NCBI RefSeq assembly: GCF_015352975.1
Contig: NZ_JACYIZ010000003.1
Coordinates: 62,001-126,000, forward strand
Length of the DNA stretch: 64,000 nt
Reading direction: 5' to 3'
From: Aestuariimicrobium ganziense
GTDB taxonomy: Bacteria > Actinomycetota > Actinomycetes > Propionibacteriales > Propionibacteriaceae
The notes beneath the pieces are model-generated. The model made no database searches, had not been told where the DNA came from, and was given only the letters and a program-made list of their open reading frames with translations. Shown in pieces: positions 47,499 through 56,610 of the stretch. The position numbers and the translations under genes are program-made. How positions within the stretch are numbered: the stretch's first letter is position 1; every line of letters starts with the position of its first letter.

Positions 47499-49211
47499 TC
47501 AGCCGCGGCGGAGCACCATCGTCGACCACGCCGGCAGCGCGACCTCGACCAGCCCGGTCGCATCTCCGGGCAACTCCACGTCGAGCGGCGAGCCGTCCGG
47601 CGTGTGCGCCCGGTCGACCGACCAGCCAGAGCCCCGCAGCAGCACCCTGTCACCCGGCTGGGCATTGAGCACCAGCACCTCGTCGGCGGCCAGGTCGTCC
47701 AACAGCAGCGGCTCGGGACGGAACGCGGCGACCACGGCACGTCGGTCGAGCGTCGCCGAAGCGGTGGTGTAGCCCATCTCGACGCCGGCGACCTTCATGT
47801 CGCCGAACAGCGCCGGCTGGCGCCATGCCCGCCACAGCCCCACGTGGTGGGTGACCGAGGCGCGCTGCTCGTCCGACAGGGTCGGCAGCGGCATCGAGAC
47901 CTGCGGCACCGAGAAGAAGGTCGACAGGAACTGCTGCGCCACCGCGTCGGCACCGGCCTCGGGCGCCCACATCAGCGGGTCGGAGTGCACGACCGCACCA
48001 CGGACGAACAGCCGCAGGTCGATCGAGGCCACCCGGTTCACCCAGGCGTCGGCCGGGCAGTCACCCACCCGCAGGCAGTTGCCGTCAGCGGTGATCGCCG
48101 GCGACACGTACGGCTGGCGGAACTCGATGATCGGCTCGTCGTCCAACACCTCTGACAAGGCCTGACGCACCTGCGCGAGCATCGCCTGCATGGCCACGCC
48201 GACATCGGCGATGTCGCCGGCCGACTCGGTGCCCTGGTAGGCCATCGCGTTGTTGAGGAAGTCGATCTTGAGTCCGGCAGCACCGTGGTCGGCCACCACC
48301 CGGCGGCAGGTGTCGGCCACGAACTCACGCACCTCGGCATGCCGCGGGTCGAGTACCTGGGCGTTGAGACCGGTGAGCTCCGATGGCGCGTAGGGGCGCA
48401 TGCGCTCGTGGGCGTGGCTGAAGTGACCCAGCAGCAGCGGCGCGATCCACAGCACCGTGGCCACCCCAGCCTCACGCGCGGCGGCGATGGTGGCCTTGAG
48501 GTCGGGGAACTTGTCGGTGTCGGGCACCCAGTCGCCGGTGCCGCCGTAGCCACGGCCGTGGGCGCCGGTCTGCCAACCGTCGTCGATGAACAGGCTGCGG
48601 CACCCCAGCTCGGCCGACAGCCGCGCGTCCTGCCTGACCAGTTCGTCCTTGACGTCCTGGGTGTAGGTGTACCAGGTCGAGAACACCGGCTCGCTCGCCG
48701 CCTCGGGCAGGGGCAGCGGTTCGACACCGGTGCTGGCGGCCAGCCGGGTGATCACCTGCTCGACAGCCTCGGGCAGCGCAGCGGCCTCGGGGTGGACGAC
48801 CAGCGTGATCGTGGTCGCCTCGGCCAGCGGCAGGCTGGTCAGCGACAGCCGGACGTCCTTCTGTTCCTCGCTCACCCCGCCACGCACCTCGAGTTCACCC
48901 ACCAGGTGCGAGCAGCCGATCGTCCACAGCGCCTGTCCGATGGCGTCGTACAGGGCGATCACCGGTGCCGAGCGCACCAGGCTGGTGACGAAGCGGCCGC
49001 CCCAGTCCGGCGGCAGGGTGCGATGGCCGCGCATGTCGGGGTGCCACAACCCCACGCCCATGCCCAGCGGAGCCACCAGTGACGCCTCGAAACGTGTTCC
49101 CGCGGGAACGTCGACGACCACTTCGACGGCGTTCTCGGCGCGGGACTCCTGCCAGGCCCCCCCGTCGGCGATGCTGAGGCGGAAGTCGGGGGCGATGGTG
49201 AGGTTGCTCAT
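47499..49211 (-). CDS. Alpha-galactosidase-like GH36 glycosidase
   Basis: A 570-residue enzyme of the melibiase GH36 group. EPVFSTWYTYTQDVKDELVR at about 185-205 starts the barrel, LFIDDGWQTGAHGRGYGGTG and WVPDTDKFPDLKATIAAARE follow. AAGLKIDFLNNAMAYQGTES supplies the nucleophile aspartate (KID) and VGDCPADAWVNRVASIDLRL the acid/base aspartate. There is no signal peptide. It would release terminal alpha-galactose or a related sugar inside the cell. ATG 49211 is preferred to TTG 49223. It is divergent from the transporter gene. Confidence 0.88.
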   Translation of the reverse strand: MSNLTIAPDFRLSIADGGAWQESRAENAVEVVVDVPAGTRFEASLVAPLGMGVGLWHPDMRGHRTLPPDWGGRFVTSLVRSAPVIALYDAIGQALWTIGCSHLVGELEVRGGVSEEQKDVRLSLTSLPLAEATTITLVVHPEAAALPEAVEQVITRLAASTGVEPLPLPEAASEPVFSTWYTYTQDVKDELVRQDARLSAELGCRSLFIDDGWQTGAHGRGYGGTGDWVPDTDKFPDLKATIAAAREAGVATVLWIAPLLLGHFSHAHERMRPYAPSELTGLNAQVLDPRHAEVREFVADTCRRVVADHGAAGLKIDFLNNAMAYQGTESAGDIADVGVAMQAMLAQVRQALSEVLDDEPIIEFRQPYVSPAITADGNCLRVGDCPADAWVNRVASIDLRLFVRGAVVHSDPLMWAPEAGADAVAQQFLSTFFSVPQVSMPLPTLSDEQRASVTHHVGLWRAWRQPALFGDMKVAGVEMGYTTASATLDRRAVVAAFRPEPLLLDDLAADEVLVLNAQPGDRVLLRGSGWSVDRAHTPDGSPLDVELPGDATGLVEVALPAWSTMVLRRG

Positions 49212-49257
49212 GCCTCGATCCAACCACGCCGACCAGCACCGCAGGTGGCCAACGGCG

Positions 49258-49263
49258 TAGCCT
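49258..49263 (+). promoter_or_regulatory. Putative -10 element (TAGCCT) of the transporter gene
   Basis: TAGCCT ends 7 bases before GTG 49271, pointing to a leaderless message. Confidence 0.5.
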
Positions 49264-49270
49264 GACGCCC

Positions 49271-50842
49271 GTGCTCGACATCCTCGCCGGCTCCCCGTTG
49301 CTCACCGTCTTCCTGGTGGTGGCGCTGGGCACCCTGGTCGGCTCGATCCCGTTCGGGCCGATCCGTTTCGGCCCCGCAGGCGGCCTGTTCGTCGGACTCG
49401 CGGTCGGGGCGATGGACGAACGCCTCGGCCAAGGCCTTGGCCTGATGCAGACCCTGGGTCTGGCGTTGTTCGTCTATACCGTCGGACTGGCCGGCGGCTA
49501 CCAGTTGGCCTCGACCTTCCGCCGGCAACTGCCGACGATGCTGGCGGGCCTTCTGGTGCTGGTGGCCACGGCCGGGGTCGCGATCGGTGGTGGCCAGGTG
49601 CTGGGACTCAGCGCGCCGATGACCGCCGGTGCCTTCTCGGGCTCGCTGACCGCAACGGCTGCCCTCGCAGCCGCCACCGAGGCGGCTGGTGGGTCGGGCG
49701 ACCCGGCGGTCGGCTACTCGCTCGGCTACCCGGTGGGGGTGACGCTGAGCATCTTCGTGCTCGCCGTGTTGGTCTCACGCCGCTGGCCCGCCCATCGCGA
49801 CCCGGCCCCTGAGGGCGGACGAGGGCTGCAGGCCCTGAGTGTTGACGTCGAGCGCGAGGTCGGGGTGGACGAGGTGCCCGGCTGGCGCGAGCAGCGGGTG
49901 ACCATGTCGTACCTGGTGCGCGACGGCCATGGGCGAGTGGTCACCGACGACGACCGGCTGCTGCCCGGTGACCGGGTGCTGGTGATCGGAGCCGAACAGG
50001 CTGGGCGTGAGGCCCTGCAGTTCCTGGGACTCGAGTCGTCCGAGCGGTTGACCGACGACCGCACCGACCTCGACCACCGCCGTTTCACCGTCTCGAACCA
50101 CGACGTGGCCGGACGCACCGTCGCTGACCTCGACCTGCCCCGTCGCCACGGCGGACGCGCCACCCGTGTCTACCGCGGCGACACCGAGTTCCTGGCCCGC
50201 GACGACTTCGTCCTCGAACTCGGCGACCGGGTGCTGGCGGTGTTCCCGCAAGGACGACTCGAGGTCGGTGCCTCGATCTTCGGCGACTCCGAGCGCCGGG
50301 TCAGCGAGGTCGACGCCCTCACACTGGCCGTCGGGCTGGCCCTCGGGCTGCTGCTCGGCATCGTCCCGATCCCGCTCGGGGTGGTCACCCTCACCCTCGG
50401 TGCGGCCGCCGGTCCGCTGCTGGTCGGGTTGCTGCTGGGACGACTCGTCCGCACCGGCCCGCTGGTGTGGAGCCTGCCCAACTCGGCCAACCTCACCCTG
50501 CGCCAACTCGGGTTGTTCCTGTTCCTGGCCTGCGTCGGGCTGGCCTCGGGTCCGGCGTTCGCCCGCACCGTGCTCACCACCACCGGCCTGCAGGCTGCGG
50601 CGCTGGGTGGCACTGTCACCTTGGCGGCTTGTCTGTTCACCTGGCTGGCTGGACGACTGCTGCAACTGTCGGCGCCGCGCACCGCTGGCATCATGAGCGG
50701 CATCATCGGCCAGCCCGCGGTGCTCGCCTTCGCCCAGAGCAAGAGCGACGACCCGCGCATCGAGTCGTCCTACACCTCGCTGTTCGCGGTCGGGACCGTG
50801 GTGAAGATCCTGCTCGCCTACCTGTTGGCTGTGCTGTGGTGA
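49271..50842 (+). CDS. Aspartate:alanine exchanger (AAE) family transporter
   Basis: A 523-residue membrane protein with about ten helices in two halves, each ending in a YidE/YbjL duplication. The N-terminal half is LLTVFLVVALGTLVGSIPFG to FSGSLTATAALAAATEAAGG; two RCK/TrkA-C-like domains occupy about 185-350 (VTMSYLVRDGHGRVVTDDDR and FTVSNHDVAGRTVADLDLP); the second half has NLTLRQLGLFLFLACVGLAS and SGIIGQPAVLAFAQSKSDDP. Substrate unknown; family members exchange aspartate or succinate-type anions. It ends beside a TetR fragment. Confidence 0.9.
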   Translation: MLDILAGSPLLTVFLVVALGTLVGSIPFGPIRFGPAGGLFVGLAVGAMDERLGQGLGLMQTLGLALFVYTVGLAGGYQLASTFRRQLPTMLAGLLVLVATAGVAIGGGQVLGLSAPMTAGAFSGSLTATAALAAATEAAGGSGDPAVGYSLGYPVGVTLSIFVLAVLVSRRWPAHRDPAPEGGRGLQALSVDVEREVGVDEVPGWREQRVTMSYLVRDGHGRVVTDDDRLLPGDRVLVIGAEQAGREALQFLGLESSERLTDDRTDLDHRRFTVSNHDVAGRTVADLDLPRRHGGRATRVYRGDTEFLARDDFVLELGDRVLAVFPQGRLEVGASIFGDSERRVSEVDALTLAVGLALGLLLGIVPIPLGVVTLTLGAAAGPLLVGLLLGRLVRTGPLVWSLPNSANLTLRQLGLFLFLACVGLASGPAFARTVLTTTGLQAAALGGTVTLAACLFTWLAGRLLQLSAPRTAGIMSGIIGQPAVLAFAQSKSDDPRIESSYTSLFAVGTVVKILLAYLLAVLW

Positions 50843-50843
50843 C

Positions 50844-51025
50844 TCAGCGCTCGTCCAGGCCCAGCGCGGTGACCTGTCGGTCGACGACGTAGTCGTAGAG
50901 CAGGGCGGGGTCGGCCACGCCGGTCCTGTGGCCGCCCAGTTCAAGCGTGATCACCCCGACCAGTTCGGCCAGCGAGGCCAGGGCCGTGAGCAGTGCCTCG
51001 CGGGTGGGGTGGTAGTGCGCTCGAC
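50844..51025 (-). pseudogene. C-terminal fragment of a TetR-type regulator
   Basis: About 55 residues match the ligand-domain end of TetR regulators: REALLTALASLAELVGVITL, ELGGHRTGVADPALLYDYVV. The DNA-binding N-terminus and most of the protein are missing. At about 51025 the sequence changes to a plus-strand membrane-protein tail, so one deletion removed the 5' part of this gene and the 5' part of the other. Confidence 0.65.
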
Positions 51026-51211
51026 CACTGGCGCTCGTCGTCTGTGCGGTGGGCCGCCGTTCCGTTCTGCCTGGGTCTGGCCAGCTACCTTCCCCAGTTC
51101 TTCCTGCCCCCGACCGGACGCATCGTCCACGGTCTGGTGCTGCTGGTGGGTGCTGCGCTTTGGGTGGTCGCCGAGGCTCAGGCGAGTCGGCGCGCCACGG
51201 CGACCGCCTGA
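51026..51211 (+). pseudogene. C-terminal fragment of a membrane protein
   Basis: The plus strand encodes SSVRWAAVPFCLGLASYLPQ, FFLPPTGRIVHGLVLLVGAA and LWVVAEAQASRR before a stop: two hydrophobic stretches, as at the end of a multi-pass membrane protein. There is no beginning. It ends inside the opposite-strand kinase-like gene, overlapping it by 34 bases, which intact neighbours sometimes do. Confidence 0.55.
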
Positions 51212-51963
51212 CGGGCGTAGCCACCACCGAACAGCAGGGTGTGGACGAGCAGCGGCTGCAGTTGCTGCATCGGCAACCGCTCGCGCCACCCCTCGGCCAC
51301 CGGCGAGACCTCGTCGTAGGCGGCGAACACCCGCTCCAGGTGGGGCGCTCCGAACAGGTCGAGCATCGCCAGGTCGGTCTCGGCGTGCCCACCCTGGGCG
51401 TGCGGGTCGATCAGCACCGCGCCGGTGTCGACGTCACTCCACAACACGTTGCCCGCCCACAGGTCACCGTGCAGGCGAGCCACCGGGCCACGGACGAGAG
51501 CAGGCTGCGGCACGTCGAAGTCCCCTGCAGCCATCCGGTCGATGACATGGTCGAGCAGCCGCTGGTCGTCAACACCGAATCGGGAGCGGCTGCGGTCGAG
51601 CACCGGACGAAGCGCCGTCGCCGCCCACGCCTCACCCCAACCACCGTCACCGACAACCTGTCCTGACAACGGGGTTCGGGACGATCCCACCTCCCACGGC
51701 TCGGGTGCACCCGGCGGTGGGCAGCAGTGCCACTCAGCGCCTGCGGCATGCAGGTGGGCGAGGCTTCGTCCCAACGCCTCGGCCCGCTCCGGTGTGGGTC
51801 GGGCCTCAATCACGCGATCGACGTGCAGGTCGTCGCCGACCATGCGAGCGCGGGCGATGCGGGTGCCCCCGGATGATTCGGCCTCGGCCAGCCAGACCAA
51901 CCCCGCCGCCTCCATCGGGAGTGCGTGCGGGGCCTCCGGGCGCCGGTGCTTGACGACGCTCAC
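51178..51963 (-). CDS. Fructosamine-kinase-like protein
   Basis: A 261-residue protein with the APH fold. Landmarks are LGRSLAHLHAAGAEWHC at about 64-80, VARLHGDLWAGNVLWSDVDT at about 162-181 (HGDxxxxN catalytic loop), LIDPHAQGGHAETDLAMLDL (the DPxxxxxxxE/D metal loop) and a C-terminal half. Fructosamine-3-kinases phosphorylate ketoamines formed by glycation so that they break down. The N-terminal lysine loop is poorly conserved. It overlaps the oxidoreductase stop by 4 bases, forming an operon. Confidence 0.88.
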   Translation of the reverse strand: MSVVKHRRPEAPHALPMEAAGLVWLAEAESSGGTRIARARMVGDDLHVDRVIEARPTPERAEALGRSLAHLHAAGAEWHCCPPPGAPEPWEVGSSRTPLSGQVVGDGGWGEAWAATALRPVLDRSRSRFGVDDQRLLDHVIDRMAAGDFDVPQPALVRGPVARLHGDLWAGNVLWSDVDTGAVLIDPHAQGGHAETDLAMLDLFGAPHLERVFAAYDEVSPVAEGWRERLPMQQLQPLLVHTLLFGGGYARQAVAVARRLA

Positions 51964-53000
51964 TCGAAGCGGATCCCGTTGCGCCGGCGGTGGTCGGCCA
52001 GCACCGTGTCGATCACCCGGGCGGTGCGTGCTCCCGACTCGCCGGTGCTGATCGCCGACTCGGCATGCCCGGTGAGCACATCGACGATGTTCTGGATCAG
52101 CGGCTGCTGCACGTGCTCGGGGTAGGGAGCCTCGATCAGTTCGGTGCCATCGCCCGTCTCGAGCACGAGCGGCTCGGCGGCGAAGCTCGAGAACTTCAGC
52201 GTGGCCACCTCGCCGATGATCTCCACCTCGTCACGCGGCTGGCCGGCCGTGAAGCTCCACAGCCCGCCGCCCAGAACTCCCGAGGCGTGCCGCCAGGTCG
52301 CCACCACCGTGTCTTCGGCGCACGAGACCCCGGCCAGCGTCTCGGCCTGGCCCTGCACCTGGTCGAGCGGCCCGAGCAGGTGGTCGAGCAGGTCGAGGGT
52401 GTGCGAGGCGAGGTCGACGAAATGACCCCCACCCGACACCTCGGGGATGATCCGCCACTCCAGTTCGCCCTCGACAGGGGTCGCCGCCGCAGGCGCACTG
52501 GCCCCGGGCTCGATCACCGCCCTTGACGCGGGCCTCTGGACCCGCACCGTGACGGCGTGCACCCGGCCCAGGCGGCCCTCGTCCAGGAGCTCTTTGACGG
52601 TGACGAACCGGGGCATCGCCCGTCGGTAGTAGGCCACGAACAGCGGCTGCCCGGTGCGCTCGGCGGCCTCGATCATCCGGTCGCACTCGGCGCCGGTGCG
52701 AGCCATCGGCTTCTCGACGTAGACCGGCTTGCCTGCCTCGAGCACACGGATGGCGTAGTCGGCGTGGGAGTCCGGAGGGGTGGCGACGTAGACCGCGTCG
52801 ACCTCGGGATGGTTGATCAGCTCGTCGGCATCGGTCGTCCAGAACGGGACGCCGTGGCGCTCGGCGTAGTCACGGCACGCTTCGGCGTCGCGACGCATGA
52901 CCGCCACCAGCGACGACCGATCGGCCTTCTGCAGCCCAGGACCCGACTTCACCTCGGTGACGTCGCCGCAGCCGATGATTCCCCAGCGCACCTGTTCCAT
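51960..53000 (-). CDS. Gfo/Idh/MocA family oxidoreductase
   Basis: A 346-residue dehydrogenase. MEQVRWGIIGCGDVTEVKS is a typical start; DAVYVATPPDSHADYAIRVL and GKPVYVEKPMARTGAECDRM contain the EKP motif at about 93-95. VSGGGHFVDLASHTLDLLDH is the catalytic-region motif with the histidine. The best start is ATG 53000. It acts on a sugar-like substrate with NAD(P); the coupled kinase suggests glycated or aminosugar compounds, which is inference. Confidence 0.92.
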   Translation of the reverse strand: MEQVRWGIIGCGDVTEVKSGPGLQKADRSSLVAVMRRDAEACRDYAERHGVPFWTTDADELINHPEVDAVYVATPPDSHADYAIRVLEAGKPVYVEKPMARTGAECDRMIEAAERTGQPLFVAYYRRAMPRFVTVKELLDEGRLGRVHAVTVRVQRPASRAVIEPGASAPAAATPVEGELEWRIIPEVSGGGHFVDLASHTLDLLDHLLGPLDQVQGQAETLAGVSCAEDTVVATWRHASGVLGGGLWSFTAGQPRDEVEIIGEVATLKFSSFAAEPLVLETGDGTELIEAPYPEHVQQPLIQNIVDVLTGHAESAISTGESGARTARVIDTVLADHRRRNGIRFE

Positions 53001-53043
53001 GCGCACAGCCAACCACGCGCCCGCCGGGGTGGTGTCATTGACC

Positions 53044-53121
53044 ATGATCGAGCTGACCCGCCGCGACGCCCGCAGGATCGCCGTCACCGCCCAACTGCTG
53101 ACCCGCCCCCGCCCTGCAGAG
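53044..53121 (+). pseudogene. N-terminal fragment of a winged-helix YcaQ/AlkX-like protein
   Basis: From ATG 53044, MIELTRRDARRIAVTAQLLT resembles the start of YcaQ/DUF1006 DNA-glycosylase proteins (LS-xx-ARR-x-A-xx-AQ-x-L). After about 26 codons the sequence becomes the end of the opposite-strand OsmC gene. It is a short remnant and the identification is moderate. Confidence 0.45.
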
Positions 53122-53122
53122 A

Positions 53123-53566
53123 TCAGTCGAGCGGGGTGCCCTCGAGGCGGAACTCGACGTCGGTGGCGTGCTCGACGGTGCGTGAGACGGTGCAGTCCTT
53201 GTCGCGGCTGAGCTTGACCAGACGTTCGACCATCGAGGCGGCGCGGCGTCCCTCCTCGTCGTCGTCGAAGCGCACGGTGAAGTCGACGACCACGTCGTCC
53301 AGCCTGACCCCACCGGACTCGTCGGTGACCTTGGCGCCCGAGATGGTCACCTCGAACTGGTCGGCCTCGGCGCGCCGGGCGGTGACGATGTCGACGTCGA
53401 CGGCCGAGCAGCCGCCGATCGCGGCCAGCAGCAACTCGACCGGGGTGAACTCCTCGTCCTGGCCCGAGCCGAAGTCGAGGGTGCCACCGCGGCTGTTGGT
53501 GGCGGTGTAGCGGCCGGTCTCGCGTCGGGTGACGCTGACCTGGCGGCGAGCGGGCGGGGTGGTCAT
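53123..53566 (-). CDS. OsmC family protein
   Basis: A 147-residue thiol peroxidase-like protein. FTPVELLLAAIGGCSAVDVD at about 40-60 holds the first catalytic cysteine, and SRDKDCTVSRTV at about 120-131 the second. OsmC/Ohr proteins reduce organic peroxides using dihydrolipoyl or other thiols. ATG 53566 has AGGAG 6 bases upstream. It lies 16 bases from the unknown membrane protein and near trxA-trxB, consistent with oxidative-stress defence. Confidence 0.9.
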   Translation of the reverse strand: MTTPPARRQVSVTRRETGRYTATNSRGGTLDFGSGQDEEFTPVELLLAAIGGCSAVDVDIVTARRAEADQFEVTISGAKVTDESGGVRLDDVVVDFTVRFDDDEEGRRAASMVERLVKLSRDKDCTVSRTVEHATDVEFRLEGTPLD

Positions 53567-53582
53567 GGATGCTCCTGGGGAA

Positions 53583-54221
53583 TCAGCCGTCGACCTGGTC
53601 GGCGACCTGCACGGTCAGTTCCATCAACTCGGTGCGGCTGAAGTCGGCCATGGCCAACACCAGCACCGCGGTGCCGTCGCGGATCACCACGCATGCGTCA
53701 AGGTTGTTGTCGCCGGAGATGCCGCACCAGCCGGGCTCGACCTCGGCCACGGCGTTCATGTTGGCATCCTGCATGAACTGCTGGCCGTCGCTGTGAGGCC
53801 GCGAGAGCAGGATCACCGCGGCGGGCTTGCCATCGCGGCTGTAGGTGGCCGAGACCGTCTGCTTGCCATCGGTCCCCGTGGTCGGGGTGGCTCCCTCGTT
53901 GGCGTCGCGGGAGTACTCACCGATCGTCACCGGCAGTGCCAGTGGCCAGGACGCTGGGGTGGGGGTGGGGGTGACCGTCTCAGTGATCACCGTCGCCGGG
54001 GTCAGTCGGTTGACCAAGTAGCCGCTGCCGGCTGCCACCGCGACCAGCACCACCGTCACGATGGCCAGCGTCATCCAGAACCGCCGCTGGGGTCGCTTGT
54101 CCTCGATCTCGCCCCGGGCCGGCCGGCGGCGTCGTCCCGGAATCGGACGAGCCGTCACACGCGTCGGTTCGTCCGGGCCTTGAACGTGCTGCCAACCGCC
54201 CTCGGGCTTCGAGTCAGACAC
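53583..54221 (-). CDS. Single-pass membrane protein, unknown function
   Basis: A 212-residue protein: a basic cytoplasmic N-terminus (ARPIPGRRRRPARG), one helix at about 51-71, a Thr/Pro spacer (ETVTPTPTPA), and an outer domain with VTIGEYSRDANEG, VAEVEPGWCGISGDNNLDA and two cysteines 13 residues apart. No family recognised. It lies 10 bases after trxA in the same direction and before osmC, so it may share their control. Confidence 0.78.
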   Translation of the reverse strand: MSDSKPEGGWQHVQGPDEPTRVTARPIPGRRRRPARGEIEDKRPQRRFWMTLAIVTVVLVAVAAGSGYLVNRLTPATVITETVTPTPTPASWPLALPVTIGEYSRDANEGATPTTGTDGKQTVSATYSRDGKPAAVILLSRPHSDGQQFMQDANMNAVAEVEPGWCGISGDNNLDACVVIRDGTAVLVLAMADFSRTELMELTVQVADQVDG

Positions 54222-54231
54222 CTCGAGTCGA

Positions 54232-54555
54232 TCAGGCGAACTCGTCGAGCAGCTTCACCAGGGCGGCCTTGGTCTTGCCGCCGGTGACCTGCTTGACCAC
54301 CTGTCCGCCGACCCACACCTGCAGGGTGGGCAGCGACATGATGCCCTGCTGCGCCGGCACCTCGGTGTTGGTGTTGGTGTCCATCTTCACGATCTGCACC
54401 CGGTCGGCGTACTCGGTCGCCAACTCGTCGAGGATCGGCTCCATCTGCTTGCAGGGTGAGCACCAGTCAGCCCAGTAGTCGACGACCACCGGCTTGGACG
54501 AGGTGAGCACGACCTGTTCGAAGTCGTTGTCGGTGACGGCGGTGATGTTGCCCAT
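54232..54555 (-). CDS. trxA: Thioredoxin, with serine in the active site
   Basis: A 107-residue thioredoxin. KPVVVDYWADWCSPCKQMEP is the active-site region at residues 21-40. The redox pair is CSPC (32-35), not the usual CGPC, which should alter redox potential or partner choice. VPAQQGIMSLPTLQVWVGGQ contains the cis-proline. It is reduced by TrxB, encoded 57 bases upstream. Confidence 0.96.
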   Translation of the reverse strand: MGNITAVTDNDFEQVVLTSSKPVVVDYWADWCSPCKQMEPILDELATEYADRVQIVKMDTNTNTEVPAQQGIMSLPTLQVWVGGQVVKQVTGGKTKAALVKLLDEFA

Positions 54556-54612
54556 GGCGGACCTTTCGTCAGGTGGTGGCGGCTGGACCTGTACAGGGGT
54601 TAGTCAACCAGT

Positions 54613-55659
54613 TCAGGCCGACACACCCGAATCGGCCACTGCATCAACGACAGCACGCGCGGCGGTGTCGTCCTCGTCCTCGACGCCCGGCGCGGGCGAA
54701 CCCGGACCCGGGGCTGCGTCGGCGTCGTGCAGTTCGGCCAGGAAGCGCTCGGCGTCCAGCGCCGCCTGGCAACCCGAACCGGCGGCGGTGATCGCCTGGC
54801 GGTAGGTGTGGTCGACCAGGTCACCGCAGGCGAAGACGCCCTTGAGGTTGGTGCGGGTCGAGGGGTGGTCGACCAGCACGTAGCCGTTCTCGTCCAACTC
54901 GACCTGGCCCTTGAACAGCTCCGAGCGCGGATCGTGACCGATGGCGACGAACAGGCCCTGCACGTCGAGGGTGCGGGTCTCGCCGGTCTCGGTGTCGCGC
55001 AGGGTCAGCCCCGACAGGGTGGGGTCGCCGTCCATGTCGACGATCTCGGAGTTCCAAGCCATCGAGATCTTCGGGTCGTTCGCCACCCGGTCGGCCATGA
55101 TCTTCGAGGCACGCAGTTCATCGCGGCGGTGGATCAGGGTGAGCGACTTGGCGAACCGGGTGAGGAAGGTCGCCTCCTCGGCGGCGGAGTCGCCGCCACC
55201 GACCACCGCCACGTCCTTGTCACGGAAGAAGAAGCCGTCACAGGTCGCGCACCAGCTGACCCCGCGGCCCGACAGCCGGTCCTCGTCCTCCAGGCCCAGG
55301 CGGCGGTAGCCCGAACCGGTGGCCAGGATCACGGCGTGGGCGCGGTACTGGGTGCCCTCGGAGTCGGTGACCACCTTGATGTCGCCGGTGAGGTCGACCT
55401 CGGTGACGTCGTCGGTGACCAGTTCGGCGCCGAACCGCTCGGCCTGGGCGCGCATCTGCGCCATCAGGTCGGGGCCCATGATGCCGTCGCTGAAGCCCGG
55501 GTAGTTCTCGACCTCGGTGGTGTTCATCAGCGCACCACCGGCGTCGGTCTGCCCCTCGAACACCAGCGGCTTGAGCTGCGCTCGTGCGGTGTAGACGGCG
55601 GCGGTGTAGCCGGCCGGGCCCGAGCCCACGATGATCACGTCGCGGATGTCGTCAGTCAT
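54613..55659 (-). CDS. trxB: Thioredoxin reductase
   Basis: A 348-residue FAD/NADPH enzyme. [20 protein letters not shown] at 9-28 is the FAD motif, [20 protein letters not shown] at about 136-155 contains the redox cysteines CATC and the NADPH loop [10 protein letters not shown], and [20 protein letters not shown] is the FAD end motif. It is about 35 residues longer than usual because of an acidic, Pro/Ala-rich C-terminal tail. It reduces thioredoxin. The start has TGGAAATGAC context with AGGGACCTGG upstream. Confidence 0.96.
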   Translation of the reverse strand: MTDDIRDVIIVGSGPAGYTAAVYTARAQLKPLVFEGQTDAGGALMNTTEVENYPGFSDGIMGPDLMAQMRAQAERFGAELVTDDVTEVDLTGDIKVVTDSEGTQYRAHAVILATGSGYRRLGLEDEDRLSGRGVSWCATCDGFFFRDKDVAVVGGGDSAAEEATFLTRFAKSLTLIHRRDELRASKIMADRVANDPKISMAWNSEIVDMDGDPTLSGLTLRDTETGETRTLDVQGLFVAIGHDPRSELFKGQVELDENGYVLVDHPSTRTNLKGVFACGDLVDHTYRQAITAAGSGCQAALDAERFLAELHDADAAPGPGSPAPGVEDEDDTAARAVVDAVADSGVSA

Positions 55660-55822
55660 TTCCAGGTCCCTCGATTCGGTCGGGCGGTGGATAGCCCGGG
55701 GTGGGGTGGGCTGGTGCCTCGCCAGTCTACAAAGCGAACACGTTCCCCGGTCTCCGCATTCCCCCGGGGGTATCGGACGGTCGCACGGGCCAGCTCACCC
55801 CTCGTCCGGGTAGCCTGCCTGC

Positions 55823-56555
55823 GTGTCAGCACCACCCAAGACCAGGTCGCGACAGCGTCGTCCGTGGACCCAGACCTAGAACCGCCGGATCGCCATCGCG
55901 ACGGTGCTCGCCTCGATCACCGGCATCACGATCAGCCGCGTGGCCACGCCGGGCCTCGAGGCCCCCACGCTGAGTTCGATTCGTGCTGACAGCAGTCGGC
56001 GGCTGGGTGGTGTTCAGCCTGACCCACGCCATCACCACCTGGTGGGCCCATCGCGGGCGACAGGGTGAGTCACTCCGGTCTGCGCTGGTGGCCGATCCCG
56101 ATTCCTACCGGCAACGCTCGCCGCTGGCCGAGTTCGTGGTCGGCACGGGGGCGCACTCGTTCTCGTCCAGCCTGGCGATCATGGCGCTGATCGCGGTGAT
56201 GGCCCTGGTGATCTACCCCGAGCTTCGCCGTGACGCCCTCGTGCTGGGCTTCGGTGTGGCCCTGCTCGCGGTGGTCTGGTTCGACGTGATCATCACCTAT
56301 GCCGTGCACTACGCGCGGCTCGACCTGACCCGGGGCGGAGGGCTGCGATTCCCCAACGAGGACGAGTCGGCCGAGCCGTCGTTCGTCGACTACCAGTACC
56401 TGGCCACCGGCGTGCAGGCCACCTTCGGCACCACCGACGTGACGGTGACCACCACCGCGATGCGCCGCACGGTGCGCAACCATGCCCTGCTCGCCTTCGT
56501 GTTCAACTCGGTCATCGTGGCGCTCGTGGTGTCACTGGTTCTCACGCTGCGCTGA
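55823..56555 (+). pseudogene. DUF1345 membrane protein with nonsense and frameshift
   Basis: The family is an integral membrane protein of unknown role. TAGCCT (55811-55816) lies 6 bases before GTG 55823, a clear start: VSAPPKTRSRQRRPWTQT, then TAG at 55877, and the same frame continues NRRIAIATVLASITGITISR. At about 55981 an extra base shifts frame; removing it joins TLSSI to VLTAVGGWVVFSLTHAITTW. The remainder to 56555 (DVIITYAVHYARLDL, VDYQYLATGVQATFGTTDVT, RRTVRNHALLAFVF) is intact and matches the conserved end of DUF1345. Internal initiation at GTG 55983 could make the last 190 residues. Confidence 0.75.
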
Positions 56556-56610
56556 CCCGGATCGATAGGGTCGAAGCAGATCCTGCCCGCCCTCTCGTCA
56601 GGAGCACGCC

